From IMG/VR virus record IMGVR_UViG_3300036792_000158, positions 1 to 57,504 of that record: 57,504 nucleotides of DNA; one strand, written 5' to 3'. The stretch's first letter is position 1, and each line of letters begins with the position of its first letter. Shown in pieces: positions 42,248 through 51,252 of the stretch. The notes under the pieces are model-generated. The model was not told the DNA's origin. It was given only the letters and a program-made list of their open reading frames with translations, and did not search any database. Position numbers and translations under genes: made by a program. The stretch is from a virus.

Positions 42248-43345
42248 TCAGCTTTCGAGGCGGCCCGAGTAAAGGATGTCGGGGCGCGTCGCGACGTACA
42301 TCGGGTACGAATAGACTTCGAGACGCACTTTCGCGTTGCGCTCGCGATCCGGCAGGATCATCGCGTACACCGGCAGCCCCATCTGCCCGAGCTGGTCAAA
42401 CGTCTCGCCCGGCGCCAGCACTTCCTGAAAGAGCCCGGGGATCACCGGGATGAATTTGCATTTGTCGTCGGGGATCGCGATCGTCTCTTCGTCGTCGGTG
42501 CCGCGGTAGTTGACCCACTCGACCCCGGCCCACGGGAAGGTGTCGAAGGCATCGATGTTCGGGTTCGGGCTGCCGAGGCGCGCCAGCGCGGTCTGCGAAG
42601 CCGTCACCTGATAGGTGTTGTAGGCCGTGATCACGTCGGGATGGTTCACGAAGGTGTCGAAGAACGCGTCGCCGCAAAGCGCGATCAGGCGAACGCTGGC
42701 GAGATTGCCGGCGCGCGCGGTGCGCAGGATCGTACGCTTCAGATCGCGGATCAGATTGGCGAGCACGCCCGGAGTGGGGTTCGCCGCACTCAGGCTGAAC
42801 GGGATTTCGGCCGGAAGCGAAAAGCCCAAGAGGCTCGGCCAGTCGTAAAGAACGCTGCCGTCGGCGTCGAGCACGACGCCCGAGATCGCGCCGAGCCGCA
42901 TCCGCTCCTTGGTGGTCTCCATCTTCGCCTGCAGCCCGATCGGGCCGTCCATGCGATAGGCGATTTCGCTGGCGAGGTCCTGCAGGATCAGCGCCATCGT
43001 ATCGGAGCCCACCTGCCAGGCGTTCCGCGCGATGATGCCCATCAGCTCCGCGGCGGTGATCGTGTCGCCGGCCGCGATCCGCGGCGTCTCGAAGGATTTG
43101 AGGTTCTGCACCGGCACCGTCTGTTCGTAGACAGGCGCGCCGCGGGGCGAGGTCGGAATGATCTTCAGATCGCCCTCGTCGGTGATGATCACCGAGCCCT
43201 TTGTGGTTCGCGTCGGAACGCGGGTGAAGATCCCGAGCGACCCCAGGAAGTTCGGCTGATATGGCCGCTTGTTGATCGCGGTGGTCAGCGTGATCGTGTT
43301 GAACGCGCCGCCGGCGGACGTGTCGAAGAGATCGAGCAGTTCCAT
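42248..43345 (-). CDS. Major capsid protein (lambda gpE family)
   Basis: This 365-residue protein has the gpE-type capsid pattern: early FNTITLTTAINKRPYQP, a central FDTFVNHPDVITAY and a late RLEVYSYPMYVATRPDIL. It assembles into the icosahedral head shell. It lies directly after the decoration protein gene in the order expected for lambda-like heads. Confidence 0.88.
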   Translation of the reverse strand: MELLDLFDTSAGGAFNTITLTTAINKRPYQPNFLGSLGIFTRVPTRTTKGSVIITDEGDLKIIPTSPRGAPVYEQTVPVQNLKSFETPRIAAGDTITAAELMGIIARNAWQVGSDTMALILQDLASEIAYRMDGPIGLQAKMETTKERMRLGAISGVVLDADGSVLYDWPSLLGFSLPAEIPFSLSAANPTPGVLANLIRDLKRTILRTARAGNLASVRLIALCGDAFFDTFVNHPDVITAYNTYQVTASQTALARLGSPNPNIDAFDTFPWAGVEWVNYRGTDDEETIAIPDDKCKFIPVIPGLFQEVLAPGETFDQLGQMGLPVYAMILPDRERNAKVRLEVYSYPMYVATRPDILYSGRLES

Positions 43346-43360
43346 GTGACCGTCCTCCCG

Positions 43361-44032
43361 TTAAACCGAGGGCCGCGCGATGACGCGCATGGGTTCGCCC
43401 GCCATCAATGCGATGGCGGCGGCGATCTGGCCGGATGTGGCGCCCGAGAACCACGTCAGCTCGGCGACATTCACCTGCGCGTCACGCACGACCGCGGCGC
43501 CGTTTACGTCGGCAGCCGAGGCGTCGTAGACGTCCCAGGAAATCGCGGCCGGGAATTGCGACCCGTCGGTATTCGCCGGGTTGTATTCCTTGAATTTCTC
43601 GGTGCCGCCCGAGATCGTGATGCTGAACCGATCGCCGGCGACGAAATCGGTGGCGCCGTCCGCCAGCGTGAACGAGAGCCCGCCGCCGGCGAAAGCGACG
43701 CCGACGCTGCCGGTGCCGATGATCAGGCCGTTCGGATCGGCAACCTCGAACCGGCCGGCATTCGCCGCGGCCTCGATGATCACCAGCTGATAGGTGCCGA
43801 CCCGGGCGGCGTTGCCCGCTGTGACCGCGCCCATGACGCCGTTGCCGGTGTTGCCGGATGCCGGCGCCGACACCGCGCTCGCGCCCACCACCACCTTGCC
43901 GAGCACATGACCGGCCTTTAAGACCTGGCCGCTCAGCACGACGATCTGTTCTCGCGAGCGGAAGTGCTCTGCCTCGGAGACCAGAAAACCACCAGCGCGC
44001 GGCTGGATCGAGGAAAGCGTTGTCAACGCCAT
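43361..44032 (-). CDS. Head decoration protein (gpD-like) with inserted domain
   Basis: This 223-residue protein has a gpD-like outline (SSIQPRAGGFLVSEAEHF at the start, AAVVRDAQVNVAELTW near the end). It is longer than lambda gpD (110 residues), because a beta-rich segment of about 100 residues sits in the middle (about residues 60-160). It stabilises the expanded capsid. Order protease-decoration-capsid matches lambda. Confidence 0.75.
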   Translation of the reverse strand: MALTTLSSIQPRAGGFLVSEAEHFRSREQIVVLSGQVLKAGHVLGKVVVGASAVSAPASGNTGNGVMGAVTAGNAARVGTYQLVIIEAAANAGRFEVADPNGLIIGTGSVGVAFAGGGLSFTLADGATDFVAGDRFSITISGGTEKFKEYNPANTDGSQFPAAISWDVYDASAADVNGAAVVRDAQVNVAELTWFSGATSGQIAAAIALMAGEPMRVIARPSV

Positions 44033-44109
44033 TGGTGATTGCCTTTCCTGCCGACTCTCGGTAATGAGACTGGCAGGGAAAGGCGCGGCGGCGACTTACC
44101 TCATACTCT

Positions 44110-44138
44110 GAAGGCGGCACTTCCCAGGTGCCGCCTTC
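44110..44138 (-). terminator. Strong hairpin between protease/scaffold and decoration genes
   Basis: A perfect 11-bp stem (GAAGGCGGCAC/GTGCCGCCTTC) encloses loop TTCCCAG, followed on the plus strand by GTTGTTT. It lies between the gpC-like gene and the decoration gene and could adjust relative expression of the head genes. Whether it is a true terminator on the minus strand is uncertain, because the tail there is not U-rich. Confidence 0.5.
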
Positions 44139-44140
44139 GT

Positions 44141-44156
44141 TGTTTCACATGAAACG
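44141..44156. other. parS-like palindrome
   Basis: TGTTTCACATGAAACG matches the bacterial parS consensus TGTTTCACGTGAAACA at 14 of 16 positions; within the 14-bp core only one base differs. It sits in the noncoding gap at 44036-44165. The genome encodes two proteins with ParB-type domains. Binding is not shown. Confidence 0.4.
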
Positions 44157-44165
44157 CTTCGAGGC

Positions 44166-44567
44166 TCAAGCCCCTCGTGCGGTCGCGAACGCCTTGTCCC
44201 ACAAATCGGTGACGGCGGCGGCGCCCATCTTCGCCTGCGCCGGCCGATGATTGGACAGTTCGCCGATCTCCTTGTCTTCCTTCGCGCGCGCGTCGACCAA
44301 TGCCTTGCGCACGTCGGCGACGGACTTGCCGGTGGCGATGAAATCGGCCGCAAGCGCCGGCTTTCCGGCCAGCTGGCACAGCTCGGCAATCTCGCGCACT
44401 TCCGCAGCATAGGTCTCTCGGCCCTGCTCACGCGCGCTGTCGAGCGAGACGATATTGCCATCGGCCGCCGCAGCAGCGGCCGGTGGCGCCGGCGGAGTCG
44501 GGGGCTTCGGCGGCGCGGGGGGTTGCGCGGTGGCGCCCGCGGGCGGCTTCGGCGTGTTTTCGTCCAT
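44166..44567 (-). CDS. Nested head scaffolding protein (Nu3-like)
   Basis: An in-frame ATG at 44567 follows a very strong ribosome binding site (GGAGGAGGAAGTT) inside the protease gene. The product would be the 133-residue C-terminal part of the protease, beginning MDENTPKPP and ending in helical regions. This is the arrangement of lambda C/Nu3. The scaffold organises capsid assembly and is then degraded. Confidence 0.7.
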   Translation of the reverse strand: MDENTPKPPAGATAQPPAPPKPPTPPAPPAAAAAADGNIVSLDSAREQGRETYAAEVREIAELCQLAGKPALAADFIATGKSVADVRKALVDARAKEDKEIGELSNHRPAQAKMGAAAVTDLWDKAFATARGA

Positions 44568-45509
44568 AACTTCCTCCTCCGGGGCTTCCGGGTCGGGCTG
44601 TTGTTCGTCTTCGTCATCGCCGTCAGGCGGCTCGACCGGAGCCGGCTGCGGCGCAGGCGCCGGCGGCGTTGCTATAGAAGAAACTACAACAGTCGAGGCG
44701 AGTTCTGCAAAAACATCGTCGAAGGTCGAAATTCCGTCGACCAGCTTCAGCTTCAGCGCATCGTCCGCGTCGTACCATTGCGCTTCCGTAGCGCCGACGG
44801 CTTTTGCGGTCAGACCCTTCCGCGCGCGAACAACCGTGCTGATGAATTTCGTGCGCACCTTGTCAAGCGACTCCTGCACCTTTTCGGCGGCGGCGCGCGT
44901 CAGCGGCTCGTAGCTGTTGAGTTCGGCCTTGCGCAGACCGGCGCGAATCACCGTGTATGTAATCCCCATCGATTCGTTCATCTGCGAGCGTTCGCAGTGC
45001 ACGGCGACGGCGCCGATCGATCCGGCACTTCCTGACGGCGCGACAAACACCCGCTCAGCTTGCGACAGGATCGCATAGCCGGCGCTCAACGCGTCCACAT
45101 CGGCGACGGCCCACATCGGCTTCTGCCCGCGAGCCTTGTAGAGCTGGTCGCACAGCTCGAAGCATCCGGTCGCCTCGCCGCCCATCGTGTCGAGCTGCAA
45201 CAGGATCGCCTTCACCCGCGCGTCGTCGAGCGCGCATTGCATCGCGCCGGCGATGTCGGAATAGCTGGTCAGGCCCGACCAGGCGTCCATCATGGATTTG
45301 CGCCGGATGAGCGTGCCGATGATCGGGATGACGGCGATGCTGTTCGCGAGCGCCGGTTCGAGCTGGCGCGCGGGCGCGCTGTCGCCGGTGTCGTCGTCGT
45401 CTCCGTTGAGCCGCCGCATGAAGGCCGGCACGATCGCGTCGAGTTTGCGCGCGTCGACCAGAAGCGGCGTCCCGAACAGCCGTGACGAGAGATGCGGGAG
45501 ATCGCGCAT
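44166..45509 (-). CDS. Head maturation protease (S49/ClpP-like, gpC family) with scaffold tail
   Basis: This 447-residue protein has a S49 (SppA-like) peptidase in its first 270 residues. The catalytic Ser lies in SGSAGSIGAVAV, and the Lys in GLRKAELNSYEP. The C-terminal part (about residues 300-447) is Pro/Asp/Glu-rich then helical, as in lambda gpC. A nested scaffold protein is likely (see 44166-44567). It cleaves the scaffold and itself during head maturation. Confidence 0.85.
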   Translation of the reverse strand: MRDLPHLSSRLFGTPLLVDARKLDAIVPAFMRRLNGDDDDTGDSAPARQLEPALANSIAVIPIIGTLIRRKSMMDAWSGLTSYSDIAGAMQCALDDARVKAILLQLDTMGGEATGCFELCDQLYKARGQKPMWAVADVDALSAGYAILSQAERVFVAPSGSAGSIGAVAVHCERSQMNESMGITYTVIRAGLRKAELNSYEPLTRAAAEKVQESLDKVRTKFISTVVRARKGLTAKAVGATEAQWYDADDALKLKLVDGISTFDDVFAELASTVVVSSIATPPAPAPQPAPVEPPDGDDEDEQQPDPEAPEEEVMDENTPKPPAGATAQPPAPPKPPTPPAPPAAAAAADGNIVSLDSAREQGRETYAAEVREIAELCQLAGKPALAADFIATGKSVADVRKALVDARAKEDKEIGELSNHRPAQAKMGAAAVTDLWDKAFATARGA

Positions 45510-45518
45510 CGGACGCTC

Positions 45519-47132
45519 CTATGCAGCCCGGCCCGTCGCGGGCGGCTGCCGGGCCGGTTCGCCGGCGGGCACGTCCGCTCCCTCGGGGTTCAGATCGGCG
45601 CCGGCCGGGGCGTCGGGTTGCTTCGAGAACCCGACAGCGAATTCCAGCCCCAGCTCCTCCTCGCGCTTGTGGTCGGCCGCGATCCGCTCGTCGGTTGCCA
45701 GCGCATCCTCGCCGGTGCTCTCGATCACGTCGGAGCGCGCCTTGAAGCCCGAGTCGACGGCCAGCTTCTCGGCCTGCATGTCCTTAAGCGGGTCGACCCA
45801 ATCCCATTTCGGGGTGATCCACTTCACCCGCCGCAATACGCGCTGATTGCGCGGATAACCCGGCAAATACACGGTTCCGGCCAGCACTGCCGCGTCCATG
45901 AAGTTGTTCCAGACCGGCCGGCAGAATTGATAGATGAGCGTCTGCCACTGAAATTGCTCGATGCGCCGCTTTACTTCCAACAGCGCCGCGCGAAGCGAGC
46001 TGTAGTTGGACCGGCTTACGTCGCCCGTGACCGCATGATAGGGCAGCCCCATCGAGGCGCAGAGCGTATAGAGATTCCTGACCTGGAAGTTTTCGTAATT
46101 CGGGCCGACATCCGCCGGGTTCGAGAACTTCACGTCGAACCCTTGCGGCAGGATGTTCATCACCGAGGGCTCCATCATCAGATCGGCCAGCCCCGCCTCG
46201 TCAGGGTCGCTTGCACCATCGAGGAGACCGGAAGCGGCCGCGTCCTGATTTAGCCCTTTGGTCAGGAACGCCATGAACATCGCGGCGCCTTTTTTGCGCG
46301 ACAGCTCGGCGTCGTCGTATTGGTCGAGGTCGTACATCTTCACCATGCCGCTGGTCAGCCAGGGACGGCCGCGGATTTGCCCCGGGCGCAGCGGCTTGAA
46401 GATGTGAATAATGTTCGCGGCCGGAATGCGCATGCGCTCCAAATTGAAGCCGCTGATAATCGTTGAGTCGCCTGGGTGCTCCCGAAAGAACCAATAGGCG
46501 ACGCGCTGCCCGCCGGCATCGAACTCGACCCCTTGCCGGATCGGGTTGCCGGTCGGCCCCACGGCCATCGTGTAGGCCATGTCGAGCTGCTCAGATTCGA
46601 GCAACTGCAGCTGGAATGGCACCGTCAGCCCGTCGACGATCGCCCGCGGCCGAAGGCGGACGAAGACTTCGCCGGCATCGAACAGCGCGCGCGCCGCGAT
46701 CTGCTGCAGCCCATAAAAATCCGTCAGCCCGTCGGCGTCCGCCTCGTCCGTCCAGTCGTTGAACGCCTGCTCGACCGCGGTCTTCTGACGCTCTGACGTG
46801 ATCAGGCTGGACGGCTTGATGCCGGTGCCGGCGGCATAGCCGGCGAACACTTCCGAGGCGTTGGAGCCATAGGGCGAGTTGGCAACGAGCGAACGCGATC
46901 GGGCGCGAAGCGTGGGCCCTTCAGTCGCCAGCAGCGTATTGATATGCGCTCGCGTTGGTCGCCACGGCGAAAGCCGGCGCGCCTGCGAGGCGGCTTCATA
47001 GCCGGTGCTCGGGATCGGCGCCGCGGCGCTATCGCTCGGCGAAAACCCGTCCGTCGCATCGAGCCGGCGCGCCAGGCGGCCGAGCCCGCTGGCGAGTCGG
47101 CTGCGCAACGAAGGGCGAGGGGTGGTCTGCAT
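45519..47132 (-). CDS. Portal protein (lambda gpB family)
   Basis: This 537-residue protein has gpB-type features: FSPSDSAAAPIPSTG-like start, an early LVANSPYGSNASEVFAGY, AANIIHIFKPLRPGQIRGRPWL, and CASMGLPYHAVTGD. It forms the dodecameric ring through which DNA enters the head. The start at ATG 47132 is used; the frame is open further upstream but overlaps the peptidase gene. Confidence 0.88.
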   Translation of the reverse strand: MQTTPRPSLRSRLASGLGRLARRLDATDGFSPSDSAAAPIPSTGYEAASQARRLSPWRPTRAHINTLLATEGPTLRARSRSLVANSPYGSNASEVFAGYAAGTGIKPSSLITSERQKTAVEQAFNDWTDEADADGLTDFYGLQQIAARALFDAGEVFVRLRPRAIVDGLTVPFQLQLLESEQLDMAYTMAVGPTGNPIRQGVEFDAGGQRVAYWFFREHPGDSTIISGFNLERMRIPAANIIHIFKPLRPGQIRGRPWLTSGMVKMYDLDQYDDAELSRKKGAAMFMAFLTKGLNQDAAASGLLDGASDPDEAGLADLMMEPSVMNILPQGFDVKFSNPADVGPNYENFQVRNLYTLCASMGLPYHAVTGDVSRSNYSSLRAALLEVKRRIEQFQWQTLIYQFCRPVWNNFMDAAVLAGTVYLPGYPRNQRVLRRVKWITPKWDWVDPLKDMQAEKLAVDSGFKARSDVIESTGEDALATDERIAADHKREEELGLEFAVGFSKQPDAPAGADLNPEGADVPAGEPARQPPATGRAA

Positions 47133-47134
47133 CT

Positions 47135-47914
47135 TTAGCCGACCGTGTCGATGACCCAGAAATTGGACGCAAGATCGCCGCGCAGCACGTATTCGTACGG
47201 CATTAGGAAGTAACCTCGCAGCCCCCAATTGGCGGCCCAGCTGTTGCGGACGAGGAAGTTTCGGTCGCCGTCATCGTAGCCGGCGATCATCACCGCATGA
47301 CCGCCCAGCGTGCGTTCGGCGGGCGCCGGGAGCGGCAGCCGGCCGCCGGTCGCGACCGTCTCGCCATCGAGCGCGGAGAAGCAGGAGAACCCGAACACGA
47401 CGGGATCTTTGGCGGCAAGCGCGCCGCGTATCTGCTGGGCGATCTGCGGCACGGCGCGATAGCGCAGCGCCCGATCCTTCAGCGCCGCCTGGTAGCACTG
47501 CTGCGGCGGGGCATCGGTGAACTTCGAGGGATCGTAGGGCCACCCGTCCGGGCCGTCCTCGAAGCAGGTGCCGTTCTGCGCCACCATCTTGATGCCATCG
47601 CGGATTTCCGCGCCGGCATCGCTCTGGACTGTGCCTTCGAGCTGGCGTTCCTCGAAATAGATCATCAGCCGCGACGGCACCCGATCGGCGTCCGGGAGCC
47701 CCTGCCGCATCCGATCGTATTGCAGCGCGCCGGCGATGGCGTTGGCGGTGCAGCTGCCGAGCTGGCCTTGGTCATATACCGGCGGCATTTGCGGCCGCAG
47801 ATCGACCATTGTCGGAAGATTGCCGGTGATAGGCGCCGAATACATCAGATCGCGGTGATCGGGCAGTTGCGGGCGCCAGCCGAGCCCGCGTCCGTTCGGG
47901 GTGTGATGCGCCAT
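47135..47914 (-). CDS. Papain-like C1-family cysteine peptidase
   Basis: This 259-residue protein has the papain catalytic order. The Cys lies in QGQLGSCTANAIAGAL (about residues 50-65), the His in LGGHAVMIAGYDDG and the Asn in LVRNSWAANWG. A strong ribosome binding site (AGGAGCCGTG) precedes the ATG. It lies between the portal gene and the divergent terminase promoter region. Its role may be capsid maturation, which would be in addition to the S49 protease, or host targeting. Confidence 0.8.
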   Translation of the reverse strand: MAHHTPNGRGLGWRPQLPDHRDLMYSAPITGNLPTMVDLRPQMPPVYDQGQLGSCTANAIAGALQYDRMRQGLPDADRVPSRLMIYFEERQLEGTVQSDAGAEIRDGIKMVAQNGTCFEDGPDGWPYDPSKFTDAPPQQCYQAALKDRALRYRAVPQIAQQIRGALAAKDPVVFGFSCFSALDGETVATGGRLPLPAPAERTLGGHAVMIAGYDDGDRNFLVRNSWAANWGLRGYFLMPYEYVLRGDLASNFWVIDTVG

Positions 47915-48038
47915 CACGGCTCCTGTTTCTTGATAAACAACGGTGTGCGCCGCTAATGTGCCGCATTGGCTCGCCCCAGGAAAGGCCGATGCGCTTGTCT
48001 GTTCCTTAAGACGCAACGGATTCGGAGAGGAAGCGCCG
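47915..48038 (+). promoter_or_regulatory. Divergent region with putative terminase promoter
   Basis: A rightward TTGATA at 47930-47935 is followed 18 bp later by TAATGT at 47954-47959. Then comes the box AAGACGCAACGG at 48008-48019 and a GGAGAGG ribosome binding site before the GTG at 48039. The region separates the leftward head genes from the rightward terminase genes. Confidence 0.5.
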
Positions 48039-50081
48039 GTGCTCGCGAGCACTCGAACCGTCGGACAGGACGCATTCTCGCCGGATTTTCTGGCGAACGC
48101 GGCCCGGCGTGCGGCGATCGTCGCGGCGGCCGTTCTGGAACCTCCGCCGGAAGTCGATCTCAACGCGTGGGCAAAGAATCATCTGGTGGTCGGGACGGAA
48201 AGCCCCTTCCCCGGCCGCTACGACGGCTCGCGATTCCCGTTCTTCACCGAAATCCTGATCGTGCTCGGCCCCGAGGAGCCGGCGCGCGTGATCGTCGTGC
48301 GCGGCTCGGCGCAGATCGGGAAGACGTTCCTGGCACAAATCTTCATCGCCGCGTCGCTCGATCTCGATCCGGGCCAGATCCTCTACGTTCACCCGACCGA
48401 GCCCAACGCGATCCGATTCGCCCGGACGAAACTGCGGCCGATGATCCGGTCGACACCGCGACTCGCCGAAATACTCGAGGCGAAGCAGTCGAAGGAAGGC
48501 GGCAACAGCACGCTTTATCAGGAACGAAAAGACGGTCGCGGCTCGATCCTGCTGGGCGGCGCCAACTCGGCCGCCTCGCTCTCGCTGGTGACGGCGAAGC
48601 GCCAGGTGCAGGACGATCTGGCGAAATGGGAAAAGAATTCAGCCGGCGATCCCGAGAGCCAGGCCGACAATCGCTCGAAAGCCTTCGACGACGCGAAGAT
48701 CCTGAAGATCAGCACGCCGCTTCTAGCCGGCAGCTGTCGGATCACCCGGGCCTTTGAAGGCAGCACACAGCATAATTTCCATGTGCCGTGCCCGCATTGC
48801 GGCCATGAACATCCGCTCGAACCTGACAACTTCATCGAGCACATCGACCCCGAGCATCCCGAGCTGGCGCACTTCACCTGCCCCGCTTGCGATGGCGAGA
48901 TTTACGAGCGTCATCGGCGGGCAATGGTGCGCGCAGGCCGTTGGGTGGCGCACAATCCCGGCGCGGCGAACATCGGCTTTTCGCTGTGGGCTGCATATGC
49001 GCCGCTCGAAAGCTGGGAGCGGATCGCCCGCGGTTATCTCGACGCGCAGGGCGATCCGACGAGCGAGCAGACCTGGTGGAACGACACCGCTGGAAGGGCC
49101 TACGAATTGCCGGGCGAGGCGCCACCGTGGCGGGATTTGAAGGTGCGCGCCGAGGCCCGCGGCCGCCAGCTCGGCCAGGTGCCGAAGGGCGCGATCCTGC
49201 TGACGCTCTCGCTCGACGCGCAGGACGATTATCTCGACGGCGTCGTGATTGGCTGGGGGCGCGACCTGCGCCGCTGGGTGATCGCCCGCGTCCGTGTCGA
49301 AGGCCACATCGCGAACCCGGAGACCCGCCAGGAACTGAACCGGCTGGTGGCGTTCGAATGGCCGACGTTCTGCGGCACCCGTCGCGCGGTCGATCTGACC
49401 GGCATCGATGCGAATGCTTGGACGGACGATGTTTTCGACTGGACGCAAGGCCACCCGAAATCGAAGGTGATCATGCTGCGCGGCGTCCGAGGCGACGCCG
49501 CACCGACGCTCTCGATGGTGCGCCGCGAGCGCCGGCCTGACGGTCGCCCGGTGAAATATCAGGGGCGGTTCTTCAATGTCGGGGTCAATGGCCTTAAGGG
49601 CGCGCTCTACAAATTCCTACGCGTTGAGAACCCGGAAGCGCGCGGCTATGTCGATTTCCCGGCCGGGCTCGACGATGACTATTACGAGCAGCTGACATCG
49701 GAGAAGCGGACGCCGAAAATCGACCGCTCGGGTTTTGCGGTCTATGCCTGGATCAAGCCGCGCGGTCAGCGCAACGAACAGCTCGACGTGATGGTCTACG
49801 GCCAGGCGCTCGCCTGGCGGCTGGGCTGGCGCGTGATGCACGATCGGCATTGGGATCGGTTGACCGCCCAGCGCGAGCCCGAGGGCGCGCCGTTATCCGA
49901 CGAGCACGCCGCGAACGAGTTTTGGAGCCATGAGGCAGCCATTCGCAGCGCGCCCGACACCATCGCGGAAGTGCTGCAGCAGCCCGCGCTGCCCCCGACG
50001 TTACCGCGGCCGAGCGCTATTCCGCCGGCGCCGCGCCGCACCGTGATCAGAAGCCGTTTCGGCGGCGGGAGGCGTTTCTAA
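48039..50081 (+). CDS. Terminase large subunit (gpA/GpA family)
   Basis: This 680-residue protein has a P-loop GSAQIGKT (about residues 89-96). A gpA-type zinc motif (CPHCGHEHPLE...CPACDGE) lies at about residues 245-285, and a nuclease region has LSLDAQDDYLDG and FDLTGIDANAW-like acidic stretches. It cuts and pumps DNA into the prohead. GTG 48039 is favoured over GTG 47943 because GGAGAGG lies just upstream. It belongs to the lambda-like branch, consistent with the head genes. Confidence 0.9.
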   Translation: MLASTRTVGQDAFSPDFLANAARRAAIVAAAVLEPPPEVDLNAWAKNHLVVGTESPFPGRYDGSRFPFFTEILIVLGPEEPARVIVVRGSAQIGKTFLAQIFIAASLDLDPGQILYVHPTEPNAIRFARTKLRPMIRSTPRLAEILEAKQSKEGGNSTLYQERKDGRGSILLGGANSAASLSLVTAKRQVQDDLAKWEKNSAGDPESQADNRSKAFDDAKILKISTPLLAGSCRITRAFEGSTQHNFHVPCPHCGHEHPLEPDNFIEHIDPEHPELAHFTCPACDGEIYERHRRAMVRAGRWVAHNPGAANIGFSLWAAYAPLESWERIARGYLDAQGDPTSEQTWWNDTAGRAYELPGEAPPWRDLKVRAEARGRQLGQVPKGAILLTLSLDAQDDYLDGVVIGWGRDLRRWVIARVRVEGHIANPETRQELNRLVAFEWPTFCGTRRAVDLTGIDANAWTDDVFDWTQGHPKSKVIMLRGVRGDAAPTLSMVRRERRPDGRPVKYQGRFFNVGVNGLKGALYKFLRVENPEARGYVDFPAGLDDDYYEQLTSEKRTPKIDRSGFAVYAWIKPRGQRNEQLDVMVYGQALAWRLGWRVMHDRHWDRLTAQREPEGAPLSDEHAANEFWSHEAAIRSAPDTIAEVLQQPALPPTLPRPSAIPPAPRRTVIRSRFGGGRRF

Positions 50082-50620
50082 TGCCCCGGATAAGTCGCAA
50101 TTTCCCGACGGCGCAGCCGAGCGGAAGCCAGCACTACACGGTGGATTTCACCGGCTATCTGCCGGCCGGCAGCAATCTCGCCTCGGCGGTCTGGGATCTG
50201 TCCGTTGATCGGACGCTTTCCGGCTTCGCACCCGATTCGAGCCCGAATGCGCGCAAGATCGGCGCGCCCGCGATCGACGGGAGCACGAGCACCCAGGAGA
50301 TCGGCGGGACGGTCGCCGGCAACGATTACGTGGTGACGGTGACGGGCGCCACGGACGCCGGCGACGAAGTGGTGCTGTGGACGATCCTGCCGTCGCGATC
50401 GGCCGGCAGCGCGGGAGTGACCGTTGACGATCGCGTGCGGCGGCTCGCTTCGATCGAGCGGGCGCGCGACAGCGGCGTGCTGACGGTGCGGCACGGCGAC
50501 ACCCAGACGACGTTCCGCACGCTGGCCGAAATGGACGAGATCATCTATCGGCTGCGCCGCGAGATTTACGGCATCAATCAGACGAAGCGCTTGCGCATCC
50601 TGACGACGAAGGGCCTGTGA
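50081..50620 (+). CDS. gpW-like head-tail joining protein with N-terminal beta domain
   Basis: This 179-residue protein has a C-terminal gpW-like helix-turn-helix (RRLASIERARDSGVLTV, then TFRTLAEMDEIIYRLRREI), which in lambda joins head to tail. The first 110 residues form an extra beta-sandwich-like domain (HYTVDFTGYLPAGS, EIGGTVAGNDYVVTVTGA). The fused form is longer than lambda gpW (68 residues). It overlaps the terminase stop as TAATG. Confidence 0.65.
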   Translation: MPRISRNFPTAQPSGSQHYTVDFTGYLPAGSNLASAVWDLSVDRTLSGFAPDSSPNARKIGAPAIDGSTSTQEIGGTVAGNDYVVTVTGATDAGDEVVLWTILPSRSAGSAGVTVDDRVRRLASIERARDSGVLTVRHGDTQTTFRTLAEMDEIIYRLRREIYGINQTKRLRILTTKGL

Positions 50621-51252
50621 TGCAGAGCGGGCGCCGGATACATCGCGGCCAGAACGGCGCAGCGCGCCGGCCGCGCCAGGGGTTGCCGCCCGGGTTCAAG
50701 ATGGCGACGAAGATCGTCCAACGCTCCACGGCGTCGCTGCTGCCTTATGCGCGCAACGCCCGCGTGCACAGCGAAGCCCAGCTCGACGCGCTCGAACGGG
50801 CGATGCGGCGGTTCGGCTTCGTCACGCCGGTCGCGGTCGATGACGCGGGCGGCATCTGGGCCGGGCACGCCCGCGTCATCGTCGCCCATGATCGCCTCGG
50901 GCTTACGCGCGTGCCGACGATCGACATCAGCTACCTGAGCCCCGAAGAACGGCGCGCCTATGCGCTCGCCGACAATCAGATCGCTCTGCTGGCGAGCTGG
51001 GACGAGGAGCTGCTGACCGGCGAGCTGGCCGATCTACAGCTGGGCGGCTTCGATCTCGACGCGATCGGCTTCTCGGATGCGGACCTGGCCGGGCTCGGCG
51101 TCGGCGGGCCGGGCCAGCCCGGCGACGCGCCGCGCGAGAAGGTGCCGTCCTCGTGGGCGGTGGTGGTCGAGTGCAAAGACGAGGCCGACCAGGTGGCGCT
51201 GATCGATCGCCTGCAGGCCGACGGCTACAAGGTGAAAGGTACGATCGGATGA
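50620..51252 (+). CDS. ParB/Srx-domain protein next to terminase
   Basis: This 210-residue protein has a ParB-type nuclease fold: SLLPYARNARVHSEAQLDAL, FGFVTPVAVDDAGGIWAGH, then VPTIDISYLSPEERRAYALAD, shown here in separate short segments (about residues 33-110). The C-terminal 60 residues are a distinct segment (WAVVVECKDEADQVALIDRL). ParB-fold proteins hydrolyse nucleotides or DNA. It is four bases upstream of an ABC-GNAT gene, so the pair is probably co-expressed. Confidence 0.7.
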   Translation: MQSGRRIHRGQNGAARRPRQGLPPGFKMATKIVQRSTASLLPYARNARVHSEAQLDALERAMRRFGFVTPVAVDDAGGIWAGHARVIVAHDRLGLTRVPTIDISYLSPEERRAYALADNQIALLASWDEELLTGELADLQLGGFDLDAIGFSDADLAGLGVGGPGQPGDAPREKVPSSWAVVVECKDEADQVALIDRLQADGYKVKGTIG

